Below the pieces are notes generated by a model, which searched no databases, was not told the origin of the DNA, and worked only from the letters and a program-made list of their open reading frames with translations. This document shows positions 16,399 to 24,537 of a stretch of DNA of 51,757 nucleotides, in pieces. Positions within the stretch are counted from its first letter, which is position 1, and each line of letters opens with the position of its first letter. Source of the stretch: Solimicrobium silvestre (GTDB lineage: Bacteria; Pseudomonadota; Gammaproteobacteria; Burkholderiales; Burkholderiaceae_D); contig NZ_PUGF01000032.1 in assembly GCF_002976435.1 (NCBI RefSeq), positions 1-51,757 on the forward strand. The letters run 5' to 3'. The position numbers were made by a program, and so were the translations under genes.

Positions 16399-16980
16399 AT
16401 GACGATTGAACAGACCCCGCAAGACGAAGATAAACCTCAACCTCAAAAATCAGAAATAACTGATTTTGCGGGAGAGTCACGCCGGCGCTTTACCAAAGCA
16501 GGGTTGGCAGCCTCGGGCGTGTTAATGACATTGGCGAGCCGTTCCTTGTTAGCTTGCCATGAAATTTCACCATCCGGATTTAGTTCTGTTAATCAGAGTA
16601 CCCACGGAACACCGCCAGCTAGCCGCTGTCGCCGTCCTTATTACTGGGCAGGTGATTGCAGTTGGCCAATAGATAAAACAACTAAATTTAGCAGTGTATT
16701 CCGCTCCTGTACTAAAGGATCTCCGTACTATAACTACACCTGTGCAGATGTGTTGGCAGGAAAATGCACGACTGACACCAATAGTTATGATTGTGTTGGT
16801 CAGTATTTAGTTGCCGCTTATCTGAATGCTTGTATGGGATGGTCGAGCAACTTTTTAACAACCTCACAATGCCTCGAAATGGGTAATGAATGGTTACAGA
16901 CGAAGGTATATCATCCGACTGCAATCGTTTCTTGGAACTGCAATAAAATCGTCACCTACCTGCAGAACGTACAGGCCTAG
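16399..16980 (+). CDS. Cys-rich protein with twin-arginine signal, unknown function
   Basis: I do not recognise this family. The 193-residue protein has an acidic N-terminal leader of about 28 residues, a twin-arginine motif (SRRRFTKAG), a hydrophobic stretch ending near SLLACH, and a mature part with ten cysteines spread from about residue 52 to the end, several in Cys-Trp or Tyr-Cys contexts. Export by Tat as a folded, perhaps disulfide- or cofactor-bearing protein is likely. The ATG at 16399 is chosen for GGAG upstream. Twenty-nine bases after it comes a PqqD-like gene. PqqD-type proteins bind leader peptides, so this protein is a candidate substrate of the HPr-rel-A system. Confidence 0.72.
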   Translation: MTIEQTPQDEDKPQPQKSEITDFAGESRRRFTKAGLAASGVLMTLASRSLLACHEISPSGFSSVNQSTHGTPPASRCRRPYYWAGDCSWPIDKTTKFSSVFRSCTKGSPYYNYTCADVLAGKCTTDTNSYDCVGQYLVAAYLNACMGWSSNFLTTSQCLEMGNEWLQTKVYHPTAIVSWNCNKIVTYLQNVQA

Positions 16981-17009
16981 TCTCTATAAGTTGAGGATTC
17001 TTGATAAGA

Positions 17010-17282
17010 ATGAAATGGCGAACCGTTACCACTACTGCCAATAACTTACGAATTTGGGGGGATGAGTATGTTGTCTATAACCCTCAGTCTGGAAGCACCC
17101 ATCTGCTAGGTTTGGCTGCTGGCCAAATTCTTCAAAAACTGGAAATTTCACCGTTGGATGTCAGTAGCCTGGCATCGTTACTTGGTGCTGAATGGCAGCA
17201 AGAGGCGGAGCCTGATTTTGTGCAATCCGTGCAAAATTTATTGACTGACTTGCAAGCGCTAGCCTTAATTGAGTGCGCCTGA
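17010..17282 (+). CDS. PqqD-family protein of the HPr-rel-A system
   Basis: This 90-residue protein has the PqqD-like winged-helix pattern: a conserved YNPQSGSTHLLG hairpin and a terminal helix ending in a short hydrophobic strand. Family members act as peptide-recognition (RRE) domains that deliver precursor peptides to modifying enzymes. The HPr-rel-A version is known only from its linkage to an HprK-related kinase and a nucleotidyltransferase. I prefer the ATG at 17010, although a TTG at 17001 is closer to a GAGG site. The stop codon at 17280-17282 is the only thing separating it, in the same reading frame, from the kinase gene. Confidence 0.78.
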   Translation: MKWRTVTTTANNLRIWGDEYVVYNPQSGSTHLLGLAAGQILQKLEISPLDVSSLASLLGAEWQQEAEPDFVQSVQNLLTDLQALALIECA

Positions 17283-18194
17283 TTGAAACTTTCCTCGCTT
17301 ACTCCTTCGGAGCTGATTCGGCAATTGCGTCAGGGATTATTCCTGCAAACGGGCGCATTTGTGGTCCACATAAAAACCCGTATTCCAGCGGTTGCACATG
17401 GCTTGGGGCTGCTGTATGCCGATTATTCCCTGGCTAGTAATGAGTTTGCCGATTTTCATGTGACATTAGCGCCACCGCGTAATCTTCGTCGCTGGTTGCG
17501 GTCGCAGGTTCTGTTTCAGTTTGAAGGAAAGTTACCGTTTAAACCCTTACCCTATAGTCAAGCCTTCCCGATGCTGGAATGGGGGTTAAATTGGTGCGTC
17601 TCTAACCATGCACATACCTACCTCATGATTCATGCTGCCGTAGTGGAAAAGGGCGGGCGAGCCGCCATTTTGCCAGCACCTCCCGGTTCCGGGAAAAGCA
17701 CTTTGTGCGCAGCCTTGATAAATCGGGGCTGGCGCTTGTTGTCGGATGAACTGACCCTAATACGCTTGAATGATGGCTTGATTGAGTCATTTCCACGCCC
17801 CGTCAGTTTGAAAAATGGTTCCATAGAAGTCATCAAACGTTATGTCCCTTCTGCCATATTTAGTCCTGTCGTGAAAGATACGATCAAAGGCACAGTCGCC
17901 CACATGAAACCCTCTACTGACAGTGTGCAGCGTGGGCAAGAACCCGCTCGCGCTGCATGGATCATCTTTCCTAAATTTACTGTAGGTGCGGAAACCCGTC
18001 TCGAAGAGATTCCTTCTGCACGCGCCTTCATGCGCGTCGCAGACAATTCATTCAATTATGGGCTGCTGGGGCAACAAGGCTTTCAAGCATTGGCCCAACT
18101 CATCGATCATAGTCAGGCCTTCGACTTTAGCTATAGCGAGCTTGATGAGGCAATGCAGGTATTTGATAATTTAACCTTAACAAAGCAAGCATGA
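17283..18194 (+). CDS. HprK-related kinase A (HPr-rel-A system)
   Basis: This 303-residue protein has a Walker A motif PAPPGSGKST at residues 131-140 and a following LLSDELTLI segment resembling the catalytic Asp loop of HPr kinase/phosphorylase. The N-terminal part (residues 1-110) is specific to the HprK-related A group. It should phosphorylate a protein or peptide, but the cell's ordinary HPr is not implied. The start is a TTG at 17283, immediately after the in-frame TGA of the PqqD gene. The next in-frame ATG is near residue 97 and would remove conserved sequence. Read-through giving a PqqD-kinase fusion is possible. It overlaps the next gene by ATGA. Confidence 0.82.
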   Translation: MKLSSLTPSELIRQLRQGLFLQTGAFVVHIKTRIPAVAHGLGLLYADYSLASNEFADFHVTLAPPRNLRRWLRSQVLFQFEGKLPFKPLPYSQAFPMLEWGLNWCVSNHAHTYLMIHAAVVEKGGRAAILPAPPGSGKSTLCAALINRGWRLLSDELTLIRLNDGLIESFPRPVSLKNGSIEVIKRYVPSAIFSPVVKDTIKGTVAHMKPSTDSVQRGQEPARAAWIIFPKFTVGAETRLEEIPSARAFMRVADNSFNYGLLGQQGFQALAQLIDHSQAFDFSYSELDEAMQVFDNLTLTKQA

Positions 18195-19273
18195 GGCCAA
18201 ACGGTTTGATACTTGCCGCGTTGCGTGACCCTGCCTCGTTGCCTGATTGGAATCTGCACGAATGGGATTTACTCTTGCGTCAACTCAGGCATGCCAATCT
18301 GACTGCCAGCTTGCATGCGCAATTACTTGCGCTTGGTCTGTTGTCGCGCATTCCAGCACAACCACGTCGGCATCTTGATTGGTCGGCTAAGTTGGCTAGC
18401 AGGCATACACAATCAGTGTTGTGGGAAGTTGAGTTTATCCGCCAGGCAATGAGCGAGGCCGGAGTGCCATTGATATTGCTGAAGGGTGCCGCTTATGTCA
18501 TGGCTGCGCTACCGCACTCACGCGGGAGAATATTTTCGGATATCGACATTATTGTGCCGAAGGAAAATTTGGATCTTGTTGAGTCAACGCTGATGTTATA
18601 TGGCTGGAATGCTACACATCATGATGGTTATGATCAGCGCTATTACCGCACCTGGATGCACGAACTGCCACCAATGCAACATCTGACGCGTGCCACCGCC
18701 ATTGACGTGCATCACGCTATTTTGCCGGTAACGGCTCGGCTACATCCTGATTCGACAAAATTATTGGCAGCGGCAGTGCCGGCTAATGGAGATTTAACAA
18801 CCTTGGTGTTTGCACCGATCGACATGGTTTTGCACAGTGCTGTGCATTTGTTTCATGACGGCGAATATGATCAAGGTTTGCGTGATTTGGTCGACATTCA
18901 TTCCTTGTTGGTGCATTTCTCTGCAGAGCCCGGATTTTGGACCAGTCTTACTACGCGTGCGCAAGAGTTGGAGCTTGTCCGCCCACTGTTTTATGCGTTG
19001 CGTTATGCCGCACGTTTATTGCATACGCCAATACCGTTGCAGGTAATGCAGGCGGCCGATTCGGGGCGGCCTAACTCAGTATTGCTTGCGTTGATGGACA
19101 GTTTGTTTGAGCGTGCGCTAATGCCAAAACATGCCAGTTGCAATGATCGCTACACCGGTGTTGCGCGTTTTGCATTGTACTTGCGCGCCAATTGGCTGCG
19201 TATGCCACTCTTGTTGCTGACACGCCATCTTTTGCATAAAGCTATTTTATCGCCCAGAAAAAAAGAAGAGTAA
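18191..19273 (+). CDS. Nucleotidyltransferase-family protein (HPr-rel-A system)
   Basis: This 360-residue protein belongs to the NTP_transf_5 type: LKGAAYVMAALPHSRGRIFSDIDIIVP (quoted as two parts, LKGAAYV and GRIFSDIDIIV) contains the GR..SDID metal-binding Asp pair near residues 118-121. A later conserved VHHAILP and DLVDIH pattern follows. Such proteins transfer a nucleotide to an unknown acceptor. The ATG at 18191 overlaps the kinase stop by ATGA, so kinase and nucleotidyltransferase are translationally coupled. A similar kinase plus nucleotidyltransferase pairing occurs in some lasso-peptide tailoring clusters, which suggests peptide modification here by analogy. Confidence 0.82.
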   Translation: MRPNGLILAALRDPASLPDWNLHEWDLLLRQLRHANLTASLHAQLLALGLLSRIPAQPRRHLDWSAKLASRHTQSVLWEVEFIRQAMSEAGVPLILLKGAAYVMAALPHSRGRIFSDIDIIVPKENLDLVESTLMLYGWNATHHDGYDQRYYRTWMHELPPMQHLTRATAIDVHHAILPVTARLHPDSTKLLAAAVPANGDLTTLVFAPIDMVLHSAVHLFHDGEYDQGLRDLVDIHSLLVHFSAEPGFWTSLTTRAQELELVRPLFYALRYAARLLHTPIPLQVMQAADSGRPNSVLLALMDSLFERALMPKHASCNDRYTGVARFALYLRANWLRMPLLLLTRHLLHKAILSPRKKEE

Positions 19274-19540
19274 TGTCAGTGTCGAATTTCAGTTGTATTG
19301 CTTGACATCATTCTTTAAAAAAACAGAAAAATAGTTGAAATTTTTCGTCAAAATTTGTCTGTCTGATACTTGCGCTGACTTTAGAACCTGTACCATATCT
19401 TAACTGTGGGCAAGTGATGTCCGGCGGCACTAAAAGTCGATGCATGAATTCAGGCCGAATATCACAGGCTGAATTTCAGCATTGTTAAAAATCATTTTCG
19501 AGCTAATGTTAATGAAAGGGCGCAAGTCCTTGGATTGCAT

Positions 19541-20431
19541 ATGGCAAGTTTAAAATACGTTTGTTTGTTGGTTTATTGCTCTACTTTTGCAATTGGTAGC
19601 TCGGCATTTGCTGGTCATGTTGAATTGCTGTTGAGTACTGATGACAACATTCCTACAGAAGCGATGGTATTAACGAAGCTGGCGCGACAATATGAAAACG
19701 CCGAAGGCATCCCAAGAGATTATGCCTTTGCACTAGAGCTATATTGCCAAGCTGCAAAATTAGGTTATGCCGATGCGCAGTACGCGTTGGGCTGGATGTA
19801 TGCAAATGGACGCGGGGTGGCACGCGACGATGACGTTGCGGCACTCTTGTTCCACACGGCAGCACAGCAAGGGCATGTACAGGCCAAGACGATGACACAC
19901 TACGTCAGGTCTGGAACGATCAAATTACCAGCATGTAAGTCGGAGGAGATTTCAAAGGTTGTGGAGCAGCAGGCCGTATTGCTGGAGAAACAATTTCCGC
20001 GTGGTCAAGTCTTCGATCTGGTGGAAAAACTATCCCCGCTTTATCGCATCGATCCGAATTTAGTATTAGCTATTATTTCTGTGGAATCAGGTTTTAATGC
20101 ACATGCTGTGTCGCCAAAAAATGCACAAGGTTTAATGCAGTTGTTGCCTGAAACGGCGCAACGTTTTGGCGTGAAAGATTCGTTCAATATTGAGCAAAAT
20201 TTAAAGGGCGGCATTGCCTATCTGCAATGGCTGTTAGCGTACTTTAAAGGGAATGTTGTATTGGTTGCTGCTGCTTATAACGCAGGCGAAAAGGCAGTTG
20301 AAAAATATCGTGGTGTCCCGCCTTACCCGGAAACGGTGGACTACGTAAAACGAATCACCGGTTTGTACCCCAAACCTAGTCATCCTTTTCAGCGCCATAT
20401 TGTAGAAGCATCAGCGGTAGTAATGCGATAG
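19541..20431 (+). CDS. Sel1-repeat lytic transglycosylase (SLT domain)
   Basis: This 296-residue secreted protein has a signal peptide ending near AFAG, one to two Sel1-like TPR repeats (about residues 45-120, with YALGWMYANGRGV) and a C-terminal SLT domain (about 155-280). The SLT domain holds catalytic Glu182 in ISVESGFN, then GLMQLLPETA and AAYNAGEKAV. It would cleave peptidoglycan glycan strands, probably to let the polysaccharide or secretion machinery pass through the cell wall. Transglycosylases of this type are common in exosortase A loci. The ATG at 19541 is used rather than the TTG at 19535; the ribosome site is weak in either case. Confidence 0.88.
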   Translation: MASLKYVCLLVYCSTFAIGSSAFAGHVELLLSTDDNIPTEAMVLTKLARQYENAEGIPRDYAFALELYCQAAKLGYADAQYALGWMYANGRGVARDDDVAALLFHTAAQQGHVQAKTMTHYVRSGTIKLPACKSEEISKVVEQQAVLLEKQFPRGQVFDLVEKLSPLYRIDPNLVLAIISVESGFNAHAVSPKNAQGLMQLLPETAQRFGVKDSFNIEQNLKGGIAYLQWLLAYFKGNVVLVAAAYNAGEKAVEKYRGVPPYPETVDYVKRITGLYPKPSHPFQRHIVEASAVVMR

Positions 20432-20643
20432 CACTCAACGAAGTTGAAAGATATGGTTGGAAGATACGATTGGAAAATATGCAGAGCGTTTGTAACGACG
20501 GGCCGCTTAGGCGGTGGATCAACTTAGGGAATGCCGTTGGACGTGCTTTTCATTTTTGACTAGGCTGATGTTTTAGTCTTTTTTGAGTAAATGAAGGAAA
20601 GACTGTGCGTAATATGGCGGCTTGAGTGAATAGGAAAATCAAA

Positions 20644-21453
20644 ATGTTGATTGAGATATTACTCGGTAAGAGGGACTTGCTTATTCCTTACTTCATGTTC
20701 AACAAAGTACTCAGAGGCAATATGGAGTCAACCGTATTGCAGGAGATCTATAAACTCCGATATGAGGTTTATTGTCTTGAATGTAAATATTTAACGGCGG
20801 ACGATTTCCAGGAAGAAATGGAAACGGATAACTACGATGAAAGCTCAACACATTTTGCGGCATATAACTTAGATCAATCCATTGTAGGTACGGTCAGGCT
20901 GGTTCAGCCGCACGATGAGCAGGAATATCCATTCGAGAGTCATTGCGGTGTATTTGATGGATTTGAGTTTCCTGATCGTAAGATGTGTGGCGAAATATCA
21001 CGCTTGGTAGTGCGCAAAACCTACCGCCGTCGCCGGGGCGATTCGATGGAAGGGGTATCCAAAGATTTTGTTGAAGAGGGTAGTGTTGCGAGCATAAAGC
21101 CAAATCCGGAAAGCCATCAGCGTAGCACCAACAGTCCTTTGCTATTGCTGGGTATGTATAGAGAAATGTACCGGCACAGCCGTCAAAACAATATCCGTTA
21201 CTGGTATGCCGCAATGGAGCGATCCTTGGCGCGGTCACTGGAGAAAATGGGGTTCAAGTTTATTCCTATCGGACCGCAAACTGACTATTACGGACAAGTT
21301 ACGCCGCATATAGTTGACCTTGAGGAACTGAATGTCAGACTAAGGCGCGAGAACCGATTTTTAGCGGCATGGTTCAACGACGAACCTATTCCTATTTGGA
21401 TCATGGTAAAGACGTTGGTTGGAAGTATGAAGAGTCAAGCCAAGAAGAAATAA
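20644..21453 (+). CDS. PEP-CTERM/exosortase system-associated acyltransferase
   Basis: This 269-residue protein belongs to the acyl-homoserine-lactone-synthase-like GNAT group associated with exosortase. It shows LQEIYKLRYEVYCLE, then GTVRLVQP, CGEISRLVVRKTYRRRRGD and a late MERSLARSLEKMGFKF segment. It is expected to transfer an acyl group from ACP or CoA, perhaps to the polysaccharide or its lipid carrier; it is not necessarily a signal synthase. The ATG at 20644 is preferred because AGGAAA lies 8 bases upstream; a GTG at 20626 would add six residues. The ACP and acyl-CoA ligase of this locus are plausible donors. Confidence 0.82.
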   Translation: MLIEILLGKRDLLIPYFMFNKVLRGNMESTVLQEIYKLRYEVYCLECKYLTADDFQEEMETDNYDESSTHFAAYNLDQSIVGTVRLVQPHDEQEYPFESHCGVFDGFEFPDRKMCGEISRLVVRKTYRRRRGDSMEGVSKDFVEEGSVASIKPNPESHQRSTNSPLLLLGMYREMYRHSRQNNIRYWYAAMERSLARSLEKMGFKFIPIGPQTDYYGQVTPHIVDLEELNVRLRRENRFLAAWFNDEPIPIWIMVKTLVGSMKSQAKKK

Positions 21454-21558
21454 GTTTATGTAGAAAAAATTAATTTGAGGTGAGTTGACGCGTTATTGTT
21501 TAGAACTCTCTTCACTGCTATGGATGAGTGCGTCCCAACATCTTTTCGATGATCAACC

Positions 21559-22992
21559 ATGAATGCTATTTTAGCGAAACTGCTGCGGCGCCTTATTCGG
21601 TCCCAACTCCAACGCAGTTCACCGCAAAAATTGCTTAAACTTGGTGAAAAGAAATTGTTGCGATCATTTCATCGCGCAGCGCAATTCTCTCCCGCCTATC
21701 AAACCTTGCTGGCAGAATCCAGCGTACAAGCGAGTCAAGTACGCACGCCAGCTGACTTTGCTCAGCTTTGCCCTCTGTTAGAAAAAACCAACACATTTCG
21801 CCGCTTCCCGATTGAGCAATTGATCGTAGCTAATACCAAATTAGCTGATCTGGCTTCCATACTCACCAGTTCCGGACATGGGCAAGGTGGATATGCGTTG
21901 GGTATTAGTACACGCAATCAATACAACTCGACTCCTTTTTTGATTGATCTTGGGCTGGACTTGGCCTTTAACGTTGATAGCAGGCGTACCTTGCTGATCA
22001 ACTGCCTTCCGATGGGCGTTACCTTTCAGTCAAAAGCGCTATGTGTTGCGAATGTGAGTGTTCGTGAGGATATGGCTTGCGCCATCGTAAAACAAACCGG
22101 CCATTTGTTTGAACAAATTATTCTCTGCGGCGACCCCTTGTTCCTGAAACGCTTATGTGACTATTCTGAGGAGCTTCGGCTGGATTGGGCGCGCTATAAA
22201 ATGAATGTGATTATAGGAGAGGAAACATTTACTGAAAGCTTTCGCGACTATTTGGCGGCCAGTCTTGCCATTAATTTGAGTGATGCCAATAGCGGTTTAA
22301 TCGGGAGCTCTATGGGAGTCGGTGAGCTTGGCTTGAATCTGTTTAATGAAACGAGGGAAAGCATTGCTATCCGGCGTGCCTGTGTCAAAAATAAGACGTT
22401 ATTGCAGGATTTGATGGGCGATATTTCCAGTCAGGCACCTCTGCCTACGTTGCTATGCTTCAACCCCTTGCGAACCTATGTTGAGGTAGTTAATCGCGAT
22501 GCCAGCGGCAATGGAGATCTGGTTGTTTCCGTGCTCGATACTGCAGCGCCTGTTCCTCTAATGCGTTACAAAACGGGCGACCGCGCCAAGCTCATTGATG
22601 CGGATCACCTTGCGCAAGTGTTGCAAAAAAGCATTCTTGGATTAACGGCACCAGCACTACCGTTGATTGCCTTGCTTGGCCGCAGCAAAGACATGCTCCC
22701 TGGTAATTGGCATGTCGATCACTTTAAGCAGGTTTTGTATAACAATCCTAATGTTGCTCGTGAATGTTCTGGTGCTTTTCGCTTAAGTCAGCGTGAAGAT
22801 GGCTTGCTATGGGAGGTGCAATTGCGGTTGGACTGCCCCGCAGATCCCATGCTGCTAGCAGATGCCCTCTCGGCTGATTTAGTGCTGTTAGGCAAGGAAG
22901 GGGCGGCTAAAGTGCACTGCCTAAGCTATGAAAAATTCCCCTATGGAAAAACGTTGGATTACGAAAGAAAATTTGTGTATTGCTCAGCATAA
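21559..22992 (+). CDS. PaaK/CapK-like adenylate-forming protein
   Basis: This 477-residue protein is related to phenylacetate-CoA ligase and CapK. It has a nucleotide-binding SSGHGQGG motif near residue 114, a central GLIGSSMGVGELGL segment, and the MRYKTGDRAK motif typical of adenylate-forming enzymes. It should activate a carboxylic acid with ATP, possibly for transfer to the polysaccharide. Relatives occur in many polysaccharide loci without known substrate. It lies between the acyltransferase and the PEP-CTERM gene on the same strand. Confidence 0.8.
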   Translation: MNAILAKLLRRLIRSQLQRSSPQKLLKLGEKKLLRSFHRAAQFSPAYQTLLAESSVQASQVRTPADFAQLCPLLEKTNTFRRFPIEQLIVANTKLADLASILTSSGHGQGGYALGISTRNQYNSTPFLIDLGLDLAFNVDSRRTLLINCLPMGVTFQSKALCVANVSVREDMACAIVKQTGHLFEQIILCGDPLFLKRLCDYSEELRLDWARYKMNVIIGEETFTESFRDYLAASLAINLSDANSGLIGSSMGVGELGLNLFNETRESIAIRRACVKNKTLLQDLMGDISSQAPLPTLLCFNPLRTYVEVVNRDASGNGDLVVSVLDTAAPVPLMRYKTGDRAKLIDADHLAQVLQKSILGLTAPALPLIALLGRSKDMLPGNWHVDHFKQVLYNNPNVARECSGAFRLSQREDGLLWEVQLRLDCPADPMLLADALSADLVLLGKEGAAKVHCLSYEKFPYGKTLDYERKFVYCSA

Positions 22993-23102
22993 ACAGAGCG
23001 ATGTCGATTTTTTTTACAGTATGGATGTGGTGTGTTTTAGGTGGAATTTTTTTTTGATGCAATTTCTTTTTAAATCAACGAGTTATGTTTATTTTCTAAA
23101 TT

Positions 23103-23118
23103 TGGCACAGCTTTTGCT
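23103..23118 (+). promoter_or_regulatory. Sigma-54 promoter of the PEP-CTERM gene
   Basis: TGGCAC-AGCTT-TTGCT matches the RpoN consensus exactly, with GG-N10-GC spacing, 51 bases before the PEP-CTERM protein start. A good AAGGGG ribosome site follows at 23155-23160. RpoN plus PrsR control of PEP-CTERM genes is known from floc-forming Zoogloea, and prsK/prsR lie 3 kb downstream here. Confidence 0.85.
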
Positions 23119-23168
23119 TATTCAAGCTCGTAGATGATGCGATTCAACCTATCTAAGGGGTAACTTAA

Positions 23169-24017
23169 ATGAATATCAAAAAAATTTCCACCGCAGTTGC
23201 ACTAGCGTTTGCAGTTTGCACAGTAGCGTCTGCCGGTCCAGTAATCTTAGAATCCGGTAATCTGAAATTTACCGTGGCTAACTATGATTCAGCTGCTGTT
23301 GGTTACGGCAATACCGCTGGTCTGGTATGCACTACCGCTGCGACATGCGCAACTGCAGGCGGTGCGGTGCCTGGTGGTGTAGCAGGAGAAAGCTCTTGGG
23401 GGATATTCTCCATCAGCTCGATTTCTGAAATATCTACCGGTACTACTATCTGGAGTGCTGGCGCTGGCCAATACCTGACAGGTATGTTCGGTGGCTTGCA
23501 AGATTACGAGGTACAAGTCACCAATTCAATCACCGGGCCTTCCACAACAATTTTGGATTCAGGCGGTTGGTTGAATATGTATATGAATTCAACTAACTAC
23601 ACCCCTGCTGACGGTCCTGGCGGTCGTACTGGTCAGTATGCCTACACAGGCATTACAGGCGGTACTTTGATGCTATCAGCCGATTTTTCGCCAGGTATCC
23701 TCGGCGGCATACCTGCTGCAACATATACTTCCACTTATCAAGACGCGTCAATCGGCGGTACTGGTGAGGGTTATATGGATGTAACTGGTGGGGCTTGGGC
23801 AAGCCAACTGGCAACGGATTCATTGACTGATCCTAACGGTGGCAACCATGACTTGTACTTGGGTACACAATTCGCGGCAAATGCAACAGCAACAGCAGAT
23901 GGCTGGACAGTAATTTCCGCATCTCAAGTATTTGGCGCCGCCCCAGAACCAGCATCATTAGCTTTGTTCGGTTTAGGATTGGCAGGACTGGCATTTTTAC
24001 GGCGTCGTAGAACTTAA
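23169..24017 (+). CDS. PEP-CTERM sorting-domain protein
   Basis: This 282-residue secreted protein has a signal peptide ending at ASAG (about residue 22), a Gly/Ser/Thr-rich beta-type body with two cysteines near residues 58 and 64, and a C-terminal tripartite sorting signal: PEP at 259-261, the hydrophobic stretch LALFGLGLAGLAFL, then RRRRT. Exosortase (XrtA) would cut at this signal and release or attach the protein to the extracellular matrix. A perfect sigma-54 promoter precedes it and a strong intrinsic terminator follows it, so it is a monocistronic, highly regulated gene. The body matches no family I recognise. Confidence 0.92.
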   Translation: MNIKKISTAVALAFAVCTVASAGPVILESGNLKFTVANYDSAAVGYGNTAGLVCTTAATCATAGGAVPGGVAGESSWGIFSISSISEISTGTTIWSAGAGQYLTGMFGGLQDYEVQVTNSITGPSTTILDSGGWLNMYMNSTNYTPADGPGGRTGQYAYTGITGGTLMLSADFSPGILGGIPAATYTSTYQDASIGGTGEGYMDVTGGAWASQLATDSLTDPNGGNHDLYLGTQFAANATATADGWTVISASQVFGAAPEPASLALFGLGLAGLAFLRRRRT

Positions 24018-24042
24018 TCCGTACATGCAGTAAATAGAGTAG

Positions 24043-24071
24043 CTGCCTGGTGTAAGCCAGGCAGTTTTTTT
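24043..24071 (+). terminator. Rho-independent terminator of the PEP-CTERM gene
   Basis: A perfect 8-bp stem (CTGCCTGG/CCAGGCAG) with a 6-base loop is followed by seven T. It lies 26 bases after the stop codon. Confidence 0.93.
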
Positions 24072-24142
24072 GCATTTATCAGAGGTATTTCAGCGGATCT
24101 GCATTAAGCAGTATGTTGCCTTATCTTATGGATGCTGAAGTG

Positions 24143-24242
24143 GGACTTACGCAAAACCGCTCCAGCGGCGTTACGCTCTCCTTGCTGTACATTCGTACTG
24201 TCTGCGTCGGCGTGCCTTACTGGAACAATTTTGCGTAAGTCC
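24143..24242. mobile_element. MITE-like element with 14-bp perfect terminal inverted repeats
   Basis: GGACTTACGCAAAA at 24143-24156 is the exact reverse complement of the sequence at 24229-24242, giving a 100-bp unit with no coding capacity. The interior has a further small hairpin (CCGCT/AGCGG). The size and terminal repeats suggest a non-autonomous transposable element. I cannot see a clear target-site duplication, so a large regulatory hairpin is an alternative. Confidence 0.6.
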
Positions 24243-24537
24243 TAATAGTTCAAATGCTAGCGTACCTGAGATTCTTGAGAACAATAATTCATCTCGTAAA
24301 CAAATATCGCTGATATGATGATATGGATTTCAGACAATTCCACTGAATTTATCTGAAGATTCCGGTATTTTCCTGCAAGGAAAAAAGCTGGTGCAAATTG
24401 TCAAAGCGAATATCTATAACCTTGTATTAGACGCATAGCGACCCTTGGGCTCGTAAGCTAATTCAGGGAGATAAAGCACTCTCCAAAAAACGATTTAATG
24501 CTAAATACTGAGATCATGCAAAGTGGGAATGTAGACT

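Larger units (their letters stand above)
24018..24537. other. Intergenic region after the PEP-CTERM gene
   Basis: This 520-base region holds the PEP-CTERM terminator (24043-24071), a MITE-like element (24143-24242) and about 290 bases that should include the promoter of the sugar transferase-prsK-prsR operon. No gene is seen, and I could not find a convincing sigma-54 site for that operon. Confidence 0.5.
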
